Origin: Membranipora membranacea
Lineage: Eukaryota; Bryozoa; Gymnolaemata; Cheilostomatida; Membraniporidae
Assembly (NCBI GenBank): GCA_914767715.1
Contig: OU612068.1
Location: 16,494,001-16,558,000, forward strand
Direction of reading: 5' to 3'
Length of the DNA: 64,000 nt
This document shows, one piece after another, positions 1 through 15,200 of the stretch. Under the pieces are notes generated by a model. The model worked only from the letters and a program-made list of their open reading frames with translations. It had not been told where the DNA came from and did not search any database. The translations under genes were made by a program, and so were the position numbers. Positions within the stretch are counted from its first letter, which is position 1. Each line of letters opens with the position of its first letter.

Positions 1-228
1 TGTCTAACCTCTCAGCGGCAGCAGCAAACCCGGCAGCAAGCCTACTCGCAGCCAGTTATAACCCTTTTGGTATGATGAATGCTGCCTCCCAGTTTGGCGG
101 ACTAGGAGGGTTCGGTGGACTAGGTGCAGCAGCTGGTGCTGCTGGAATGGCCGGATTGGGTGGAATGAGTGCTGCTGATTACCAGAACGCCCTCGCTGCT
201 GCAATGACAACAGGATTTGGAGGAGCTG
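1..228 (+). CDS. BAZ2: BAZ2 exon: Ala/Gly-rich N-terminal segment (cut by window edge)
   Basis: Open in the frame starting at base 3 and continued in phase 1 into the exon at 1664 across a consensus GTAGGT donor at 229. The peptide is almost all Ala, Gly, Met, Asn and Ser with repeated GGLGGFGG and AAAGAAG runs. Similar low-complexity sequence precedes the TAM domain in vertebrate BAZ2B. The gene start lies upstream of the window, so the first Met seen at 72 should not be taken as the initiator. Confidence 0.8.
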
Positions 229-3200
229 GTAGGTGTCATAGAGGCAATTCTGTTTATGAATCATATAGCTGGGAAAAGGTTCCATTGATAGTTCCACTTG
301 GGGGGGCCAATCCTATACACCCTATATTTCACAAACTGTGCTTAATTTTGCCTTTCCATTATGACATACAGGCATCCCAAATGTTTCTTTTCAGAACCGA
401 GAAAACTTTTCATTGTGCATTTTGTCTCTTTCTTGGAAATGCAAAATAATGATTCAAAGTTTGGAATTCCCTTTTTCCGCACTTTTTTGCGAGAAGCTTT
501 GTCGACATTCCAGTGCTCTTGTGGGCCTCATGAATGGAGTGGTATTACCCTACCATTGATACATCTGCACCACATGCCTTTGGAAAGGGTCCACCAAATC
601 AAATCAAGGAGTTAGAGACAACTCCTAACTCCTTGGTCACATTGAGAAGGACTAAATCTTGGGTTATACTGTGCGTGTGGAGGTCCCATCCGTTGCTTTC
701 TCCTAAGCTGATCATGACAGAAGGACGTGTCAATTAGCCATTGACACCTTTGGGTGTCCACATCAGAGAGAGGGTTTTTTCTCGCCTCTTCTTCTCATTG
801 AATGGGCTATCTTGCATCTTCTGTATACTTCAGACAGGCAGCTATGCTGAACAGTACAATCATGGCTATTAGAGCCGCGTACCAGTACTAGGTGTTTGTG
901 ACATTTGATCACTCAGTCTATGTCTCGCTTAGATCATGATAATGAACTTCAGTTATCAATTTTATAATGGCTGGCGTGTAAATAACAATACCATCATCTT
1001 GTCTTTACTAAAATGCCAAGTAAAAGTGGTCATGGTTGTATGAACATTGGATTGGACACGAAAATAACATATCAATACATCAAATACTGCACTAAGTATG
1101 CATATCAAAACCACTTTTAGTGGCCATGCTAAAGGTTATTATTGGAGACATCTCAAATATGGCATAGAGATAGTCCCTTTCATGCACTGATTTATGTATA
1201 GAATATATAGGCTGCAGTCAGATTTTTATGTTTTGCAAAATACCTTTGATACCTTTCGCTCAGTGATTTATGGTGTTTGATTAATTAACTTTAGCGGGTC
1301 AGATTGATTTTCTGAAATTAGCAATGGACATGAACAAAGATATCCCAATTATTTCTTTGCATTGTCAAAGCAAAGTGTAATCCTGCTTACATCAATGCTT
1401 GCGGATAAAATAAAATAACGTCACCTGTACACATAACAATGGAATTACTATTATTGCTTGTGCTCACTCTCTTGGTTTTGTGCTTGGTGAATCCTTTCCA
1501 GTTTTTGGTATGATAGCTTGATGACTTGGTCCCAATGTTGACCAAGTACTGACTGAAACAACAAGCCTGGAAAAGTCCCCACACCCCTACTGCGATATCT
1601 TGCTCAGTAGATACGCTTGAGTCATAATAATTATTTTAAGTCGATGCTTTTTTCTGTTCACAGCTATGAATCCATATGCTGCTGCAGCTATGGGTTACGG
1701 TGGAATGTCATTTTCTACATCAGACTATGCCAGTGTGCTCTCAGCCTATACAAACTCTCTTTCCTCGAGTAACAGCTCAAGCCTACCGCCCCTAGATACG
1801 GCTGTGACAAGCAGTGCGGGGCGTACACACACCAGCCCCGCTCTGTCTCAATCTAACAGATCGAGCACAGGACGGCCGAGCAGCAGGTCGAGACAGAGCA
1901 CTCCACAGAGACCTACCTCCTCCTCACATCCTCTCTTATCCACGGGGTCGGCTGGCGATAACGGCAGACATCATAAGATTATCGCCAGCTCTGACCATTC
2001 ACCTGCCAAGAAACCACGACTGTCAGCCACACCTGAGAGACATGAGAAACCTAGAGATCACTCGACAGCAACCTCTAACTTTTTTGATGTAAGTTGGTAA
2101 AGGACTGATAGAAAACCATGGTCTAAAATTTGATGAAGCTGTCCCTTTCAAAGACAACTTGCATGATAAAATTCAATCATGCCACTTCGCTGTAATAGTT
2201 TGGTAAAGTTATTATCCTCGGGAGATTGAGGGTTGTTGTTTCAAAGAAATTGGGAATGGTGATAAATTCTTGTTTCTTGATTCCTCTCTTTTAATGTGCA
2301 ACTGTAACCCTGTAACCCTCGAAATATGAAGTTGCATCAGGCCTAAAACCAAATCAAAGTGACAAATATGATGGATAGTGGTTACCGATAGAAGTTTTCA
2401 TATGTTATGTATCTTGTAAACATAGATAAAGACAAATCTGCTCGATTTAGCGCTTGTGTTGCACCAAGGAGTTGAGTGTTAAAATCTGCTCCTTGGTTGC
2501 ACGGTTTGATCCGACATGATCATGACTATTTCCGATGAAATTATCAGGTACTTGTCTCAAGCTTACCTAAGTTGGCCCACCTTTAGCAATTGTGCCAAAT
2601 TCCTAATCTACAAGTTTGTTATATGCAATGAAATTGCACTTAATCTCTACATGTTTTGACAGCGGCTTGGCTGATCAATCTCTTGACACAGCTACTATGT
2701 TATATTGGCTAAAACTTGATACTAAATCTAAGCCATTTTTTGTTTGTAAATGCCATTACAATTGCGTTATGCAACTACTTGTACTACTCTTGTAGTCAAA
2801 CACTAACAAAGAAGTCATCAATAGTAAAGTTGGTGACAACAACATCATTCAGTGGTTAGCTTTCATAAAAAAGAGTATGTCAATTACTACTCTATGCCAT
2901 TATTTTGAATATGATTCATTGTTTGTGGGCTTTAATTGAAGCTTACTAAACTGTGTGTAAAATATATTTCAACGCAATGATCTGTTCCATTTTGTTAATC
3001 ATACTGTAAAAGACGCATCAAGACTTCCTGGCTATTGTTGTCAAATTAAGCACTCATGTCAAAGCTAGCTGACACTGTGCTTATTACTATGACTGTTAGA
3101 TCAAGGATCTAACTCCTTGGTTATATGAAGTGGGTGGAAATGAACCCAAAACATTATGGCGTAATATGAGGTGCAGATATTTTTTTGGGTTTCAGGGATT

Positions 3201-6200
3201 GACAGCTGAAGAGTTGGATGTGAATACGCATTTTAAGAACTCTCTAGGAAGTTTATATAACAGTGCTGCTCCCTCTAGTACCACCTCTGTACATAGATTG
3301 TCTCCACTAACTAAGCCAGCCCAGCAGTACATATCGGTAAGCCACCTAGTAATGTCGGTAAGTTACAGTGAAGGTATTCATTACATTTGCAGCATGTATG
3401 TACCAAGCCAATAAAGGCAACATCATCATTGGTTTGACCATGGAGGATGGTTTGATGGTTTGGCTAATATTAAGTTTGGGTTAACAAGACTCCTCTCACA
3501 TAGGTTATGAGCTGGTAATGCCCGAAATTTTGAAGCCCCACATTCAAGGCCCCACGTATTTTGGGATTGTTATAATTTTGTGTGCCAGCATATCTGATTA
3601 ACTATTCTGGGCCTTCTTTTAATTTTGGGGCCTTCTCTCAATTTTGGGGCATTTATATTTTGTTGAAAGAAAATTCACAGCAGAATACATTGTCATCACA
3701 CATTCTTTCTGCTGGTACTCACTAACCAACTTCCCACTTCTTGTCCAACTCCTTGATCTAACCAACACCCTCAAACATGCATCCCCAATCAATCAATAGC
3801 AGTTTAACCAACATGCATACATTTGTTTTTGGTTTTATGCTGGACCAGTGCGATAATAGTAAATAATGATTGTTGCCATTGTGTTTTTTTACAGCCACCA
3901 TCAGCGGCTGTGACTGCTGATGGCTGTTTGGATCTATCACTCAAGAAATCCTCTACTAGTCCGGCATTGAGCTCCTCCTCAAACCCTCGTCTCAAATCGT
4001 CGGAAAAGTCCTCTACCCATACTAGTCATAATGTAACTGAGTCATCAATGGCTAGCAATGCCACTAATCTAAACAGGAAATCAGTTATCCAGTCTGTCCC
4101 AAAACCACTCGGTGCTCAATCAGCAAGCGATCATTTAGTAAGTGAACACCACCTGATTGTTATCGACTAAATTATTATTGTGATACCAAGGAGTGCTACC
4201 TACATACTAATGATAGCGGGTCCAAGAAGTTAAACACCAACGTGTTTGCGATAATGTGATTGTAAATTGTCTTGGATTGCGAGTACAATTTTGTCACTGC
4301 TTTAAAGGTCAAGTGTTGAGTTGAAGCTAATGCTTTTCCGCCAATCATTCCTGATACAATAAGCTGCAATCTCTGATTTCCTCTTGAAGAGTTTTTGCCA
4401 ATTTACATCTCAAACTTGGTTAGGTTTGGGGTGAATGCTTGTTTAGTCATGCAAGGAAGGTTTTGATCTGCCAAGAAGTGCTTTCTAGAGTGACAACCTA
4501 AATTTGAATAATTGCAATTTGAATGGAATTCGTAACAAATGATGCTATTACCTTCTCCACTGCTACATTGTATGTTTACAAGTAGAGAATAGTACAAAAT
4601 TTCATGCCATATTTGACACTTTATAGGTACTATAGTGTTAGCGTTTTTAAAATCAGAATAGCCTTTTTTCTGGCCCATCTCCGCTGTTATGATCAAATAT
4701 GTATTCTTGAGGCCAAATTTTTTACCGAATTATTGGATGGGTATCAATGAGCAATTAATTTACTTGGTTAGAGAGTTTATTGCTTCCACAATCTGATTTC
4801 TCTATCCAACAGACTTCTTATTCCGGACCTATGAGAACACATTCGCCCTCCAGACATTCCAGCTCCTCCAAGTCACACGCCTCAAGTTGTCATGACCTTA
4901 GTGGTGACCCCAGTCTATCCTCGCAATCAGATCAGAGGCTATACGATGCCTTACCAAACCTCAAACGACTATCCGAGCAGCTCACTGCAGACGGAAGTAC
5001 CATAGCAAGCAGCACCAACTTGTCGGCCAGTAACAGGTAAAACAATTATCCATGTACTGTTGATGGTAACTCATCATTGTTTTTGTTTGTCAGCTTGAAA
5101 GTCTATGGTGGGTTGTCAATAAAAAGGCATACGAAGGCTCTAGGACAAGATATCAAAGTGTTGCCTCTTCTATGGTTTCAGTTGTCAAGTTTGCCCCCCA
5201 AGAGGTGGTGATCTATGATGGATCTTTCCATACATATAATAGTCCAGGTCAGGCTGTATGTGCCATTTCGTTATCAATTACTGCATAATTCAGGGGCAAA
5301 TGACCTAATAGGTTCCAGAGAATTACAAAATTAATGGACTGAAAGTGTGGGCCTAAAATTCAAGGGCTCTAAGTATGATCAGGCCTAATGGTGGAATATT
5401 TTATAGTTTTCTGGCTTCAGTTTATCCAACTGCTAATATACATTCACACCTTTTATATGTTTTACTAAGTTGCATGACGCTAAGACCCAAGTTTTTACAT
5501 GGTGTGGACCGGTTGTGTTAACCTACCCTATTGTGGGTAAACTTTGTGGCACACCCCTGGTTCAGCGTCCCAACTAGATTTAGAATCTTAGCACACAACA
5601 TTCGAAAGGGTTGGCCTGATCTGTTACATTTTTTTACTTCAACCGCTCAGTTTTATTAGGCTATCAAGCCCGAAATCTTATCCCAACTACGAAAGTGGAA
5701 ATTGTGCAAATATTTTTTCCTCATTCATTTAGGACAGTCAGTCCGCTAGTCGTGGATTTATCGACAAGCTTATTATTATGATCTTGTATTGATTACAATG
5801 ACAATTCCGCCTGACAAAGAAATTAATCATGCATGATAACTACCGTACTATAAGCTATGCTTTGATTGGGCGGTCACATTCTCAAGTTTGTTTTGAGTTT
5901 TGCTACAGGTCAAATATAGCATTATAGTATGATGATGCGGTCAGAGGCATTTATGTAAAACATTTACAGAGAAGGCAATCCTTATCTTTGGCAGTGATGG
6001 TCCTACCAAACTGCAATAAAAACTAAGACTTAAATCAGATAAAATTAAGTTTTGTGTTTTGACTTAATGACTGAACCGAGTAATTGTAAATTGTAGGGTC
6101 ATTTTAAATTGTAGGGGCAATATGAAACTGTAATGTTATGCATAATTGTTATTTTACAGTAATACTATTCTAATAATTTTCCACTGATTTGCAGCTCAAA

Positions 6201-9200
6201 ACCAAAGCATGTTGTGTCCTTATTGGACACTAGTCGGATCCCATCTATCTCGCAGAGTAAGTCTGATGGCAAATCAGTCAAAATGAGGCGAGGAAAACAA
6301 CCGGTGTCTAATCTTAAAACTCCTGAACCGTCGGCACGTGAGGTAGGTGTAGGACTTACTATTGACTTTTTTGGATTGAATAAGTTACTGTGTGGATTTT
6401 ACAAGTATTTGATTCCAGCGCAATCTGGCCTGTAACTAGGAGTACTTTTTATTTCCATGTTGTGTCTAATGTACTGTAGCCATCAATATTGATTTACAAT
6501 TGATTTCCAATCAACTCAATCGATGGATATCAGGAATTAAAAATCTGACGCATGAATAAATAAAATATTGAAACCTTATGGAAATCAATTATGCGTAAGC
6601 ACTTGAATACTTACTGCAATAACTTTCTTGATTTAAAGAATGAACGAGGAACTAGAGGAAGTTCAGTGAGTTAAATGACCTTGTTGTAATTTTTTTAGAG
6701 GGAAAGAAACGAAATCTTACACAAGCTACAGCATGATGTAAAACCAGGAACTACCTCAACAAATAATACAGATCAGGTAATGTTTGCTTTAGTGATCATC
6801 AGATCAGTAACTTCTCTTCAGCTGTATAAATAAAATCTGAATCTTATTTTCGATGACTTTGGTTGACTTGAGAACACTCGTGATAAGATTAGGCACCTCC
6901 TATTCCTACTGTTATTGCATTCGAACCAGGGTGTGTGGGACCATTTATTGAACCCAATTAATGGGAGCACGTCATTTAAAAGATGACAAAACAAGCAAAT
7001 ACCAAGCAATATTTAAAATACACGTATGAGGATATGTAGAACTAACCAGAGTGACATTTGACTTGAATGTTGGTTTCGGTCATTTGCGTCTCAATTTTGA
7101 TATTGCTTCCCTATAGTATGACAAACAAAACTGCAATGTATGTCTTGTTTTTGAATATATAATCAGGAAGTTAGTATAATGGTTTCACGCTTTTTATTGC
7201 AGAGAAACTTCAAACCTCCCAAGTCACGTCGGAAGACTATGCAGAAACCCCGGCCAGGCAGTGAGGAATTACAGATTGGTTCTCCAGCCGCCGCCTACTC
7301 AAATGGTTTGTCTTAAACACTGAATGTTATGTGATAACAGTGATTGCTCAATTTTGAATCAGCACAAGCTTATCTACCAATGTGATACATACGTCAGAAA
7401 CGAACCTGGTTTAGAAAAGAAAACATAGTACATTTTTACACACCTTGTGATCTAGTAGTTGTTAGGCCAAGCTGTGACCTCCGGCCTTGATCGAAGTACA
7501 CTACAATCCCAGCGTTCAAATATCGCATCTTACATGGGAGTATCCGCTTTGAATTCATGGTTGATATGGTTGATGTTACCCATCACGGTTTGATTTTTGT
7601 GTTTCCTTTTTTTAACAGAACAATCTCGACAGAAGAGGCCTTACATCAGGACAAAGATATCAGAAGACAAGCCTGTGGACATGTCTAAGCTAGGTCTACC
7701 ATTTGAGTACGGCTGGCGTCGAGAAACTAGACTCAGAGGTATTAATAAAAACGGACGAATGATCGGGGAGGTGTTCTATTACACCCCTACTGACAAAAGA
7801 ATGCGTAGCTGGAATGATGTACAAAAATATCTCAAGTTTGCTCAAACTCTCCACGAAAAAGGAGATAAAGAGGATGATAATGATGATAAAGAGGGAAGTG
7901 AGGATAGTTTGGAGAAGGGTGATGAGAAGGAGTGTAGCAACACCCCTGATCAGGAGAAGGAGCGTAGTGACACCCCTGATAATGAAGAAGATAAGTTGGT
8001 GATTGATGAAGAGGATTCTTCTGCATCAAAACCTCACAGTAAGTTACGTGAAATAAAACCAGATGATGATATCTTTTTTCATAACTCAACTGGCCGAGTA
8101 TCTTTCTCTGAATTTTTTGTTGTTGTATGTAGTCAAAGATGAAAAATACAAATTGTTACCATGGAAAGTCAAATTATCCTTATTCGCCCAGGCTTTGTTG
8201 AACACCTAGGTCCTAGGAGTTTGGAATCATCTCTCGGCATTTATGTTAAATGTATCTCAAGAGTTGTCTCCTCTTGAGTCTGGTTGTCCTCATCCTGATG
8301 TTTTTATTTTACAGCTGACCATAGCATTGCCAAAATAACTGGACAGGACCAAAGCCCCACAGCCAAGCCAGACCCTAGCAGCCCAAATATCCCAATCACG
8401 GTTACAAGCCTCGCAGAAAATGAGAATTCTTTACCTAATGGAATATCAGAAAAAAGTGATGGGGAATCTATAGATAAATTAAAGCTAGCCAATTCTGAGG
8501 AAGAAGAAAAAGCCAAAAATAGACCGCCACAGTGGGAAGTGTTGACCAAAGACCATTACTCATTCAATACTAAAGTTAAACTAGGTGATTTCATGGAGCA
8601 GAAACCAGGCGAAAAGGTTTGTATATAGTATTTGGTATATAGTATATAGTATTTGGTATATAGTATATAGTATTTGGTATATAGTATATAGTATTTGGTA
8701 TATAGTATATAGTATTTGGTATATTGTAATATGTGGGCTATCTCCAGCGTGTTTAGTCTACATTTTATTTCTGGGATTCTGACGGCATTGAGCTGGATGG
8801 CTGGCTTTGTATAGCATATCGTTACATTTATGTGTTGAGACAGAGCCTAACGTACCGCCAGCTGTTTGGAGCAAAGATGAGTAGCTTTAAGTAATTCACA
8901 ATCCAGCTACTCAGCAGCGTAACACCGCAAAAAAAGTTACTGTTTATGCGTTAGGCAGACCTCAGTGTTTCAATTGTGTCTTTGCACTTTTCAGTATGTA
9001 TTACTGAACGATGCTCAACGCAATCATAGAATCCAGGTAGCCACAGAGAAGAGAAACAAACAGTTAGAAAAACTAACTAAGATGAAGAATAAGAAAGTAG
9101 CACTGAGAGAATTAGCCAGAAAACAAGAACAGCAAAAACTTGAAAAACAGGTTTGTATCCAGGTGAAAAAAACAAAAATTGTCGATGATTCTGCATGAGG

Positions 9201-12200
9201 CTGAACCATCAGTATGCAAAATTACATGATTCTGCTATTGAAGTGTCAAGTTTTTTTGCTTTTTTTTAATACTTTATTGGCAGCACGACAGGTATACGGC
9301 AGCATCAAGCTGATAAGAAAAACTTAGTAGTGACAGTCAATATGGGTAGAATATCAGATTAATCTGTGATGTAATTTCTAGGATTGGTCTTGTGTGGCCA
9401 TAGCTAAGGCTGAATTGACACTCATAAACTTCTAGTTTTCTTCCTTGGACATTGAGATATAGATGCTTGTGTCAATTGCTGCAATCGGGGCCGTGTAAAG
9501 TGTTACAAAATGACAACCACATCATATAACCAGCAGTGATATTCAAATGTTTGACTATTTAAACAGCGCAAACAGGTCGAGATAGCTCAGAAATCCTTAC
9601 AGCAAAAGCTGAAGAAACAGTTTGAGAAGGCGAGAGCGAAAGCTCAGACAGATCTTATCAAACAGCAGAGATCTCTCGCCACTCAGGTGAGGAAACAGCA
9701 ACTAGAGGAGCAGCGTGATCGGGAGAGGATGCAGAAACAGGAACGCAGCAAATTCCTACTGGAGGTTTGTGTGCCGAGATATTGATAAACATACAAATCC
9801 TAGAGGCAATCCTAAATGCCTCAACATCTTAAGTCAGGTTGATAAAGGTTGATATCCACTTTTGACATAGATTGGCAGTCATCACCTTTTTTTATAGACA
9901 GGTTTTTCATTGGGTACAGGTGTTATTCAAAAATGCTGTCTCAACATTGTCTTTGCTACCTGATCACCAGTGTAGGGCATCTCTTAGTTTTTGGGAAAGT
10001 AGTTAATTAGTTTGTTTCAAAATTTTCCCCACCAGGAAAAGGAAAAGAAACTACGTGAAATAAAGCAGCAGAAAGCCCAGAAGAGGCTCGAGAAAGCCGT
10101 GGTAAAAGCTCATTGTGTTTACTGCAACTGATTCTCTATTTTAGCAACTATCTATTATTAAAGATTAATTTTGATCCATTTTGACCTCATTTGGGATTGT
10201 CCTCCCCTAACTGGAAGGGTGATTCTATGCAGGCATATGGGATTGTCCTCTCTTGACCAAGAGGGCGATTCTACGCAGGTCCGATTGGTTGAAACTTGAT
10301 CTGATTATCATTATAGCTCTCTCACTATCTGCACTATTGGTTTTTGTTTCGCTCCGATTACACAAACACTGTTTACTATTCGTAATCCTTGCTCACAGCA
10401 CAACCAAAGCTTGATTTAAGTGACTAGTAATTGTAACCCTGTTGATGGCTTAAATAATTTTAATTGCTGATTAGATTAGCTGCACCTCGTCCGTCATCTG
10501 TTCCAATTTTTTACTGTAAGTCATCACAGGTTTATTTTCTGATCTTGGGCTTTGAGTCATTCACGTTGTCTGCCATTGTGTCCCGTAAACAATACCCTTG
10601 CGCCAAATAATGAGAAGAAATTCTAACTTTTCGGTAAATTTTCATCATGAGCCTCAATTTCGGCCGGAGCTTTATCGTGTATCTAGTTCTAGTGTATCAT
10701 TTCCCCTGTCTTGTTTATTATGAGTGTCATGACATGTGCTGATTTTTTGTTGTAGTTGAGAGAAAGACAAAGGCAGAGTTTGGTCAACAGTAAAATCATG
10801 GAGAACAGGCGGAGGGAAGAGGTAAGGTTCAGTCTGGTAGATTTATTTGATTTTTGAGTCCTAGATCAGTACACATCGTCTCTACTATTCAGAATCCGCT
10901 AGCCGGCCAATCTAGAGGTGGCAACATGTTTTGATTTAAATTTGGCCTACAAATGCCACAATAGACAGTTTTCTGAGCTCTTATTTATGCCTCAATTCGG
11001 AGTTGTCCTCTCTCCGGTTTGGTACTTTTAACCCACGCCGCATAGGAAAAACCTGCTGAAAGAGGTTTATCTTGAAAACCACTTATGTAAGGATGAAAAT
11101 GATTTTTGATTCAGAGTCTACACCATTGGAAGCCCTGTGAGACAAGGTTTCCAAATCATTGGAGGCTTGAATGTTGATAAATATTAGTTTTAGTGACGAA
11201 ACTCGTGAAAAATTCTGCCAAATTGTCCGCAAAACAGGCAGAAAATGCTATAATTGATTAAAAATACTAAAAAATTTTCCCAAACTATGTCCATATGAGT
11301 TTTCAATGTTGCAGATTCTGAATCAAAAATAATTTTTATCCTATTATAAGTGGTTTTCAAGATAACCCTCTTTTCAGCACGGTTAAAAGTACCAAACTGG
11401 AGAGAGGACAACTCCGAATTGAGGCCTAATTAGAGCTCAGAAAATTGTCTATTCTCGGTTACTAATCCTAATGTCTTGGTTGTTTATGGCCAAGCTAAAT
11501 GTTGATAGCTTCAATAATTAGTATATAACCATTGAACATGGTTTGCACTGATATCTCAGCTAAAGAATTTTCACTGATGTGGAAGATCCTGGTTTGAATT
11601 CCAGCCCATTAATGATTTTAGGATAAAAATTCTGATCCCATGATATATGTAAATGCGCCTTATAAACAATAAAAATTAGAATAACTTCGCCCTCACTTGA
11701 TCTAAAACTTTGGAATGCATAAACAAAAACCACCTGCCTCGCCGAATTTTGGCAAGCTAAATTATATCACCAAATAAAATTCCTCCTTCCACGGAGACCT
11801 TTGAAGGTCAGCCTCAACATGAATAAATGTGTTCTATGACTCAGTTGATATGATGAATGGAATTCACAATCACCGTATGATCTATCCTGGATAAAAAAAC
11901 AGAGATGATCAACTACATTTCCCGAAAAATGGAATTATTAACACAGATTTCATCATTGAGAAACTGCCCGATTTAAACAGTATATCAATCGCAATTTTGA
12001 GGTTTCATTAAAGAAATTAATTTATAGCTTGAAACTAGCCGAAAGGAAATGAAAATTAGTGAAGAAAGCAAAAATTTGAATTCATTTTAAATAAAGTTAC
12101 AGATCGTTTATCGGACAATCTTCCAAAAAGGACTTTATGTCTCAAAATCCCTGCTTCAAATCAGCAATCACCTTTGTGGTATTTAACAGGAAAGAAAGAG

Positions 12201-15200
12201 ACAGCAGATGGCAAAAATTCTTCATAAAGAAAGAAGGGCAGAGCTCAAGAAACGGGAGATAGAGTTAGCTCGTGAACTCAAACAACCAGCTGAAGATCTC
12301 AGACTACCAAATATCAAGGTATGAATTCCACATTTCTGATGGATCTGTTCTCTTATGTTTTTTACTTACATGCTTCCAACTTCAATATAATTGATTGATT
12401 GACACAACTAACCTTTTCGACCTGTCCGATAATCCACATACAGGGGTGTTTAGGGGGAGAATTACAAACCACTGCCTTTCAGATAAACGGATATACCATA
12501 CTTCTATTCTCATAAGTCGGGGAATTAAATGTATGAACAAGCATGCCTGAAAGTTCCTACTGATTTTTAACCAAAAATAATGATGTATCATTTGAAGTTG
12601 TCATCACATTATGTCTATTGTAGCCATTACCGTCACTCAACAGAATATCAGGATTAAAGTTACCTGCGGATGCGTTTGCTAACGTATTACAGCTTCACCA
12701 GTTTATAACCAACTTTTACGACTGCCTGGAGTTTAAGTTGGCCATACCTAGTCTGAGTATATTCCAGCAGGCTTTACTTTACGATAACAAGAGCAGTGAG
12801 CAAGCAGTGACTAAGGTTCTCTGTCACATGCTAAGCTTTGCTCTCAACGATCCTGGCGTACAGTATCCAGCCAAGGTTAGTCTATCATGCAAGAGTAAAT
12901 TTAGATTCAGAAAACTGGCTCAAAATGTTTTTTTATTTCACCAAATACAGGAACACTAGTTCTTTAGAGCACCTGTACTTAAGTTATTGAAGAAATTTGC
13001 AGACATCTAATCATTGAGGAACTTGAAGCAAAAATGACAGATGCACTGTTTTTTGTATCATTGAAATGCCCATAATTCTGTGAGCAAGTAGCAATATAGG
13101 AACCTATTGTGCACCAGACCTTTCATAAATGATTTAAATTCTGAACAGAAGTTTGTGATAATTTAGTGAAGTTGCAGTGAAGTAAGTTTACTTTTACCTG
13201 TTTTCAGTTCAGTAACGAGATTGGACAAAAAGTTAATTTGAGCACTGTGAAGATCGATGAGCACAATTTTTCTGAGGTTTTGAGGATGTTTATGTTAGAA
13301 AGAGATGAAGGACCCACTAAGGTGAGTAATAAGGCAATACAGATAGATTAACTTGATCAAGGATTAAAAGATACTTGATACTCGAAACCTGCTCAAGTAA
13401 CGGATTACCATGTTTCTGTAATAGGTATGTTTCTGTAATACTGACAAATTTGCAATGCACTAAGTGCTAAAGACTTCACGTACAACTTGATAAATAGCTG
13501 TAGTTTATTGGGTAAAGAACAACAAATTCTAGATCAAGCCTCTTGGTGGGACCAGGGTATAATCCTCCTTGGACTAGCTCGGAGTGGTGGATCGAGGTGT
13601 TAATTAAATCAGCAAGGACAGGCAACTCCTATCATTCTCCATAACTATATTTTTCATTTTCAGCTTTCCAAAGAATTAGAACTAAAGCCATTCAGAGCCT
13701 TGTCAGTACACTTGAGAAGTGAGGCTATGGCTTGGCTTTGCAATGAGTTAAATACCAGTCAAGCTGTCACAGAGGAGATAGATAATAATATGGAGAGTGT
13801 GCTCAACCTGAGAAGGGATAAATGGGAGCTCGAGGGAAAAATCAGAGAGTGAGTAAAACCCATAGACCTACTAATAATAATATAAATAATAAATAAATAA
13901 TAATAAAATACGTCTATGGTAAAACCACAAATTTGGCAACTGTGTTTTACGTTTTTATGTTAGTGCGTACAACAATTAATATCTGAGAAAACAACCTGTT
14001 TTAGTTGTTTTAGCTGTTGATGGAGAAGTGAATAAGAGATAAAGTTTAGCTGTAGGGGTCGCTAAATTTTATTTTACACCTTAAATACATTCTGCGCATG
14101 CTCAGCTCTGGGCATGAGCTGATCTCTGCAAAATTGAGTCTCGGAATTCCGAAGCCATCTGATTGGCTACCTGCTCTGGTGACATACTCCCCAAAGCGTG
14201 CGGATTTGTTATTAATAGTTATCATCTCTTGTCATTATTAGCTGATTTTGATTGACAGTTTACGCAGGGGATATCCCATTTCCCCTTTCCAAAGTTGCAA
14301 TCAGAACCCAAACTAAACTCATTGTTCTTGCACATGCGCAAATTCAAGTCACGCGTGATGCATACTTAGCCTTACGACACCTGCTTGGTGGTAATGATAG
14401 CCTAGTTTATCAGTGATCTACATGCTCAGTCAGATCACGAGAGTCAGTATGCCTTAAATATGCACTAGCTAAGGCGGGAGTTCATGTAAAATAATGAGGC
14501 TAAGTAAATGTTAGCTAGCAATAACTTGTTTCAATATTTCAAGCCTGTGTGAAATGGCTTACTTTTCCACTTGTGAACACTTTACACCTCTAGGCCATTT
14601 TCTCACTCAGACCGATAAGCTCTCATTAGATTGTGATGTAAGTTTATATTTCCTTTAATTTCTATGGTTACTAGACTGAAGTCATCATCTCAGGATGCTA
14701 ACAGATCTGGTACTAAGAACAAAGATCCTGACGCCAGCGATCAGAGCGATAACGATGATGAAGATAATGATACATCAGAAAATAATAGCAAGAAAACTTC
14801 TCAGGACAAGGTAAATAATGTACACACTATATGCGCACTATATGTGCAATATATGCGCACTCTATGTGTACTATATGTGCACTATATGCGCACTATATGC
14901 GCACTATATGCCCACTATATGCACACTATATGCGCACTACATGCGAACTATATGCGCACTATATGCGCACTGACATGTGTGTATTATGTGATTGAGTGAA
15001 TTCCCATATCATATTACTCAGGAGGCTACAGAAATAAGACTTTTTGGGGTATGCATGGTATTTGTTTTTCGACGCTGACCTTCCTGAGTTACGAATACCA
15101 AGGAGCAACAGCAACAGCTGTAACTCCATGCCGATACATGTAATTCTTTTACATAACATGTTATTCATATGATCAGATCAAAGATGCTGGTGAGGTTTCT

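Noticed and set aside
14823-14972. Possible CRISPR-like array
   Set aside because: Units of 11 bp without spacers, inside an intron of an animal gene; a simple tandem repeat.
14811-14999. Extension of BAZ2 exon 19 through the 11-bp array
   Set aside because: Encodes only array-derived Tyr/Met/His/Cys repeats and ends in a stop; the donor at 14811 gives correct phase to the WHIM2 exon.
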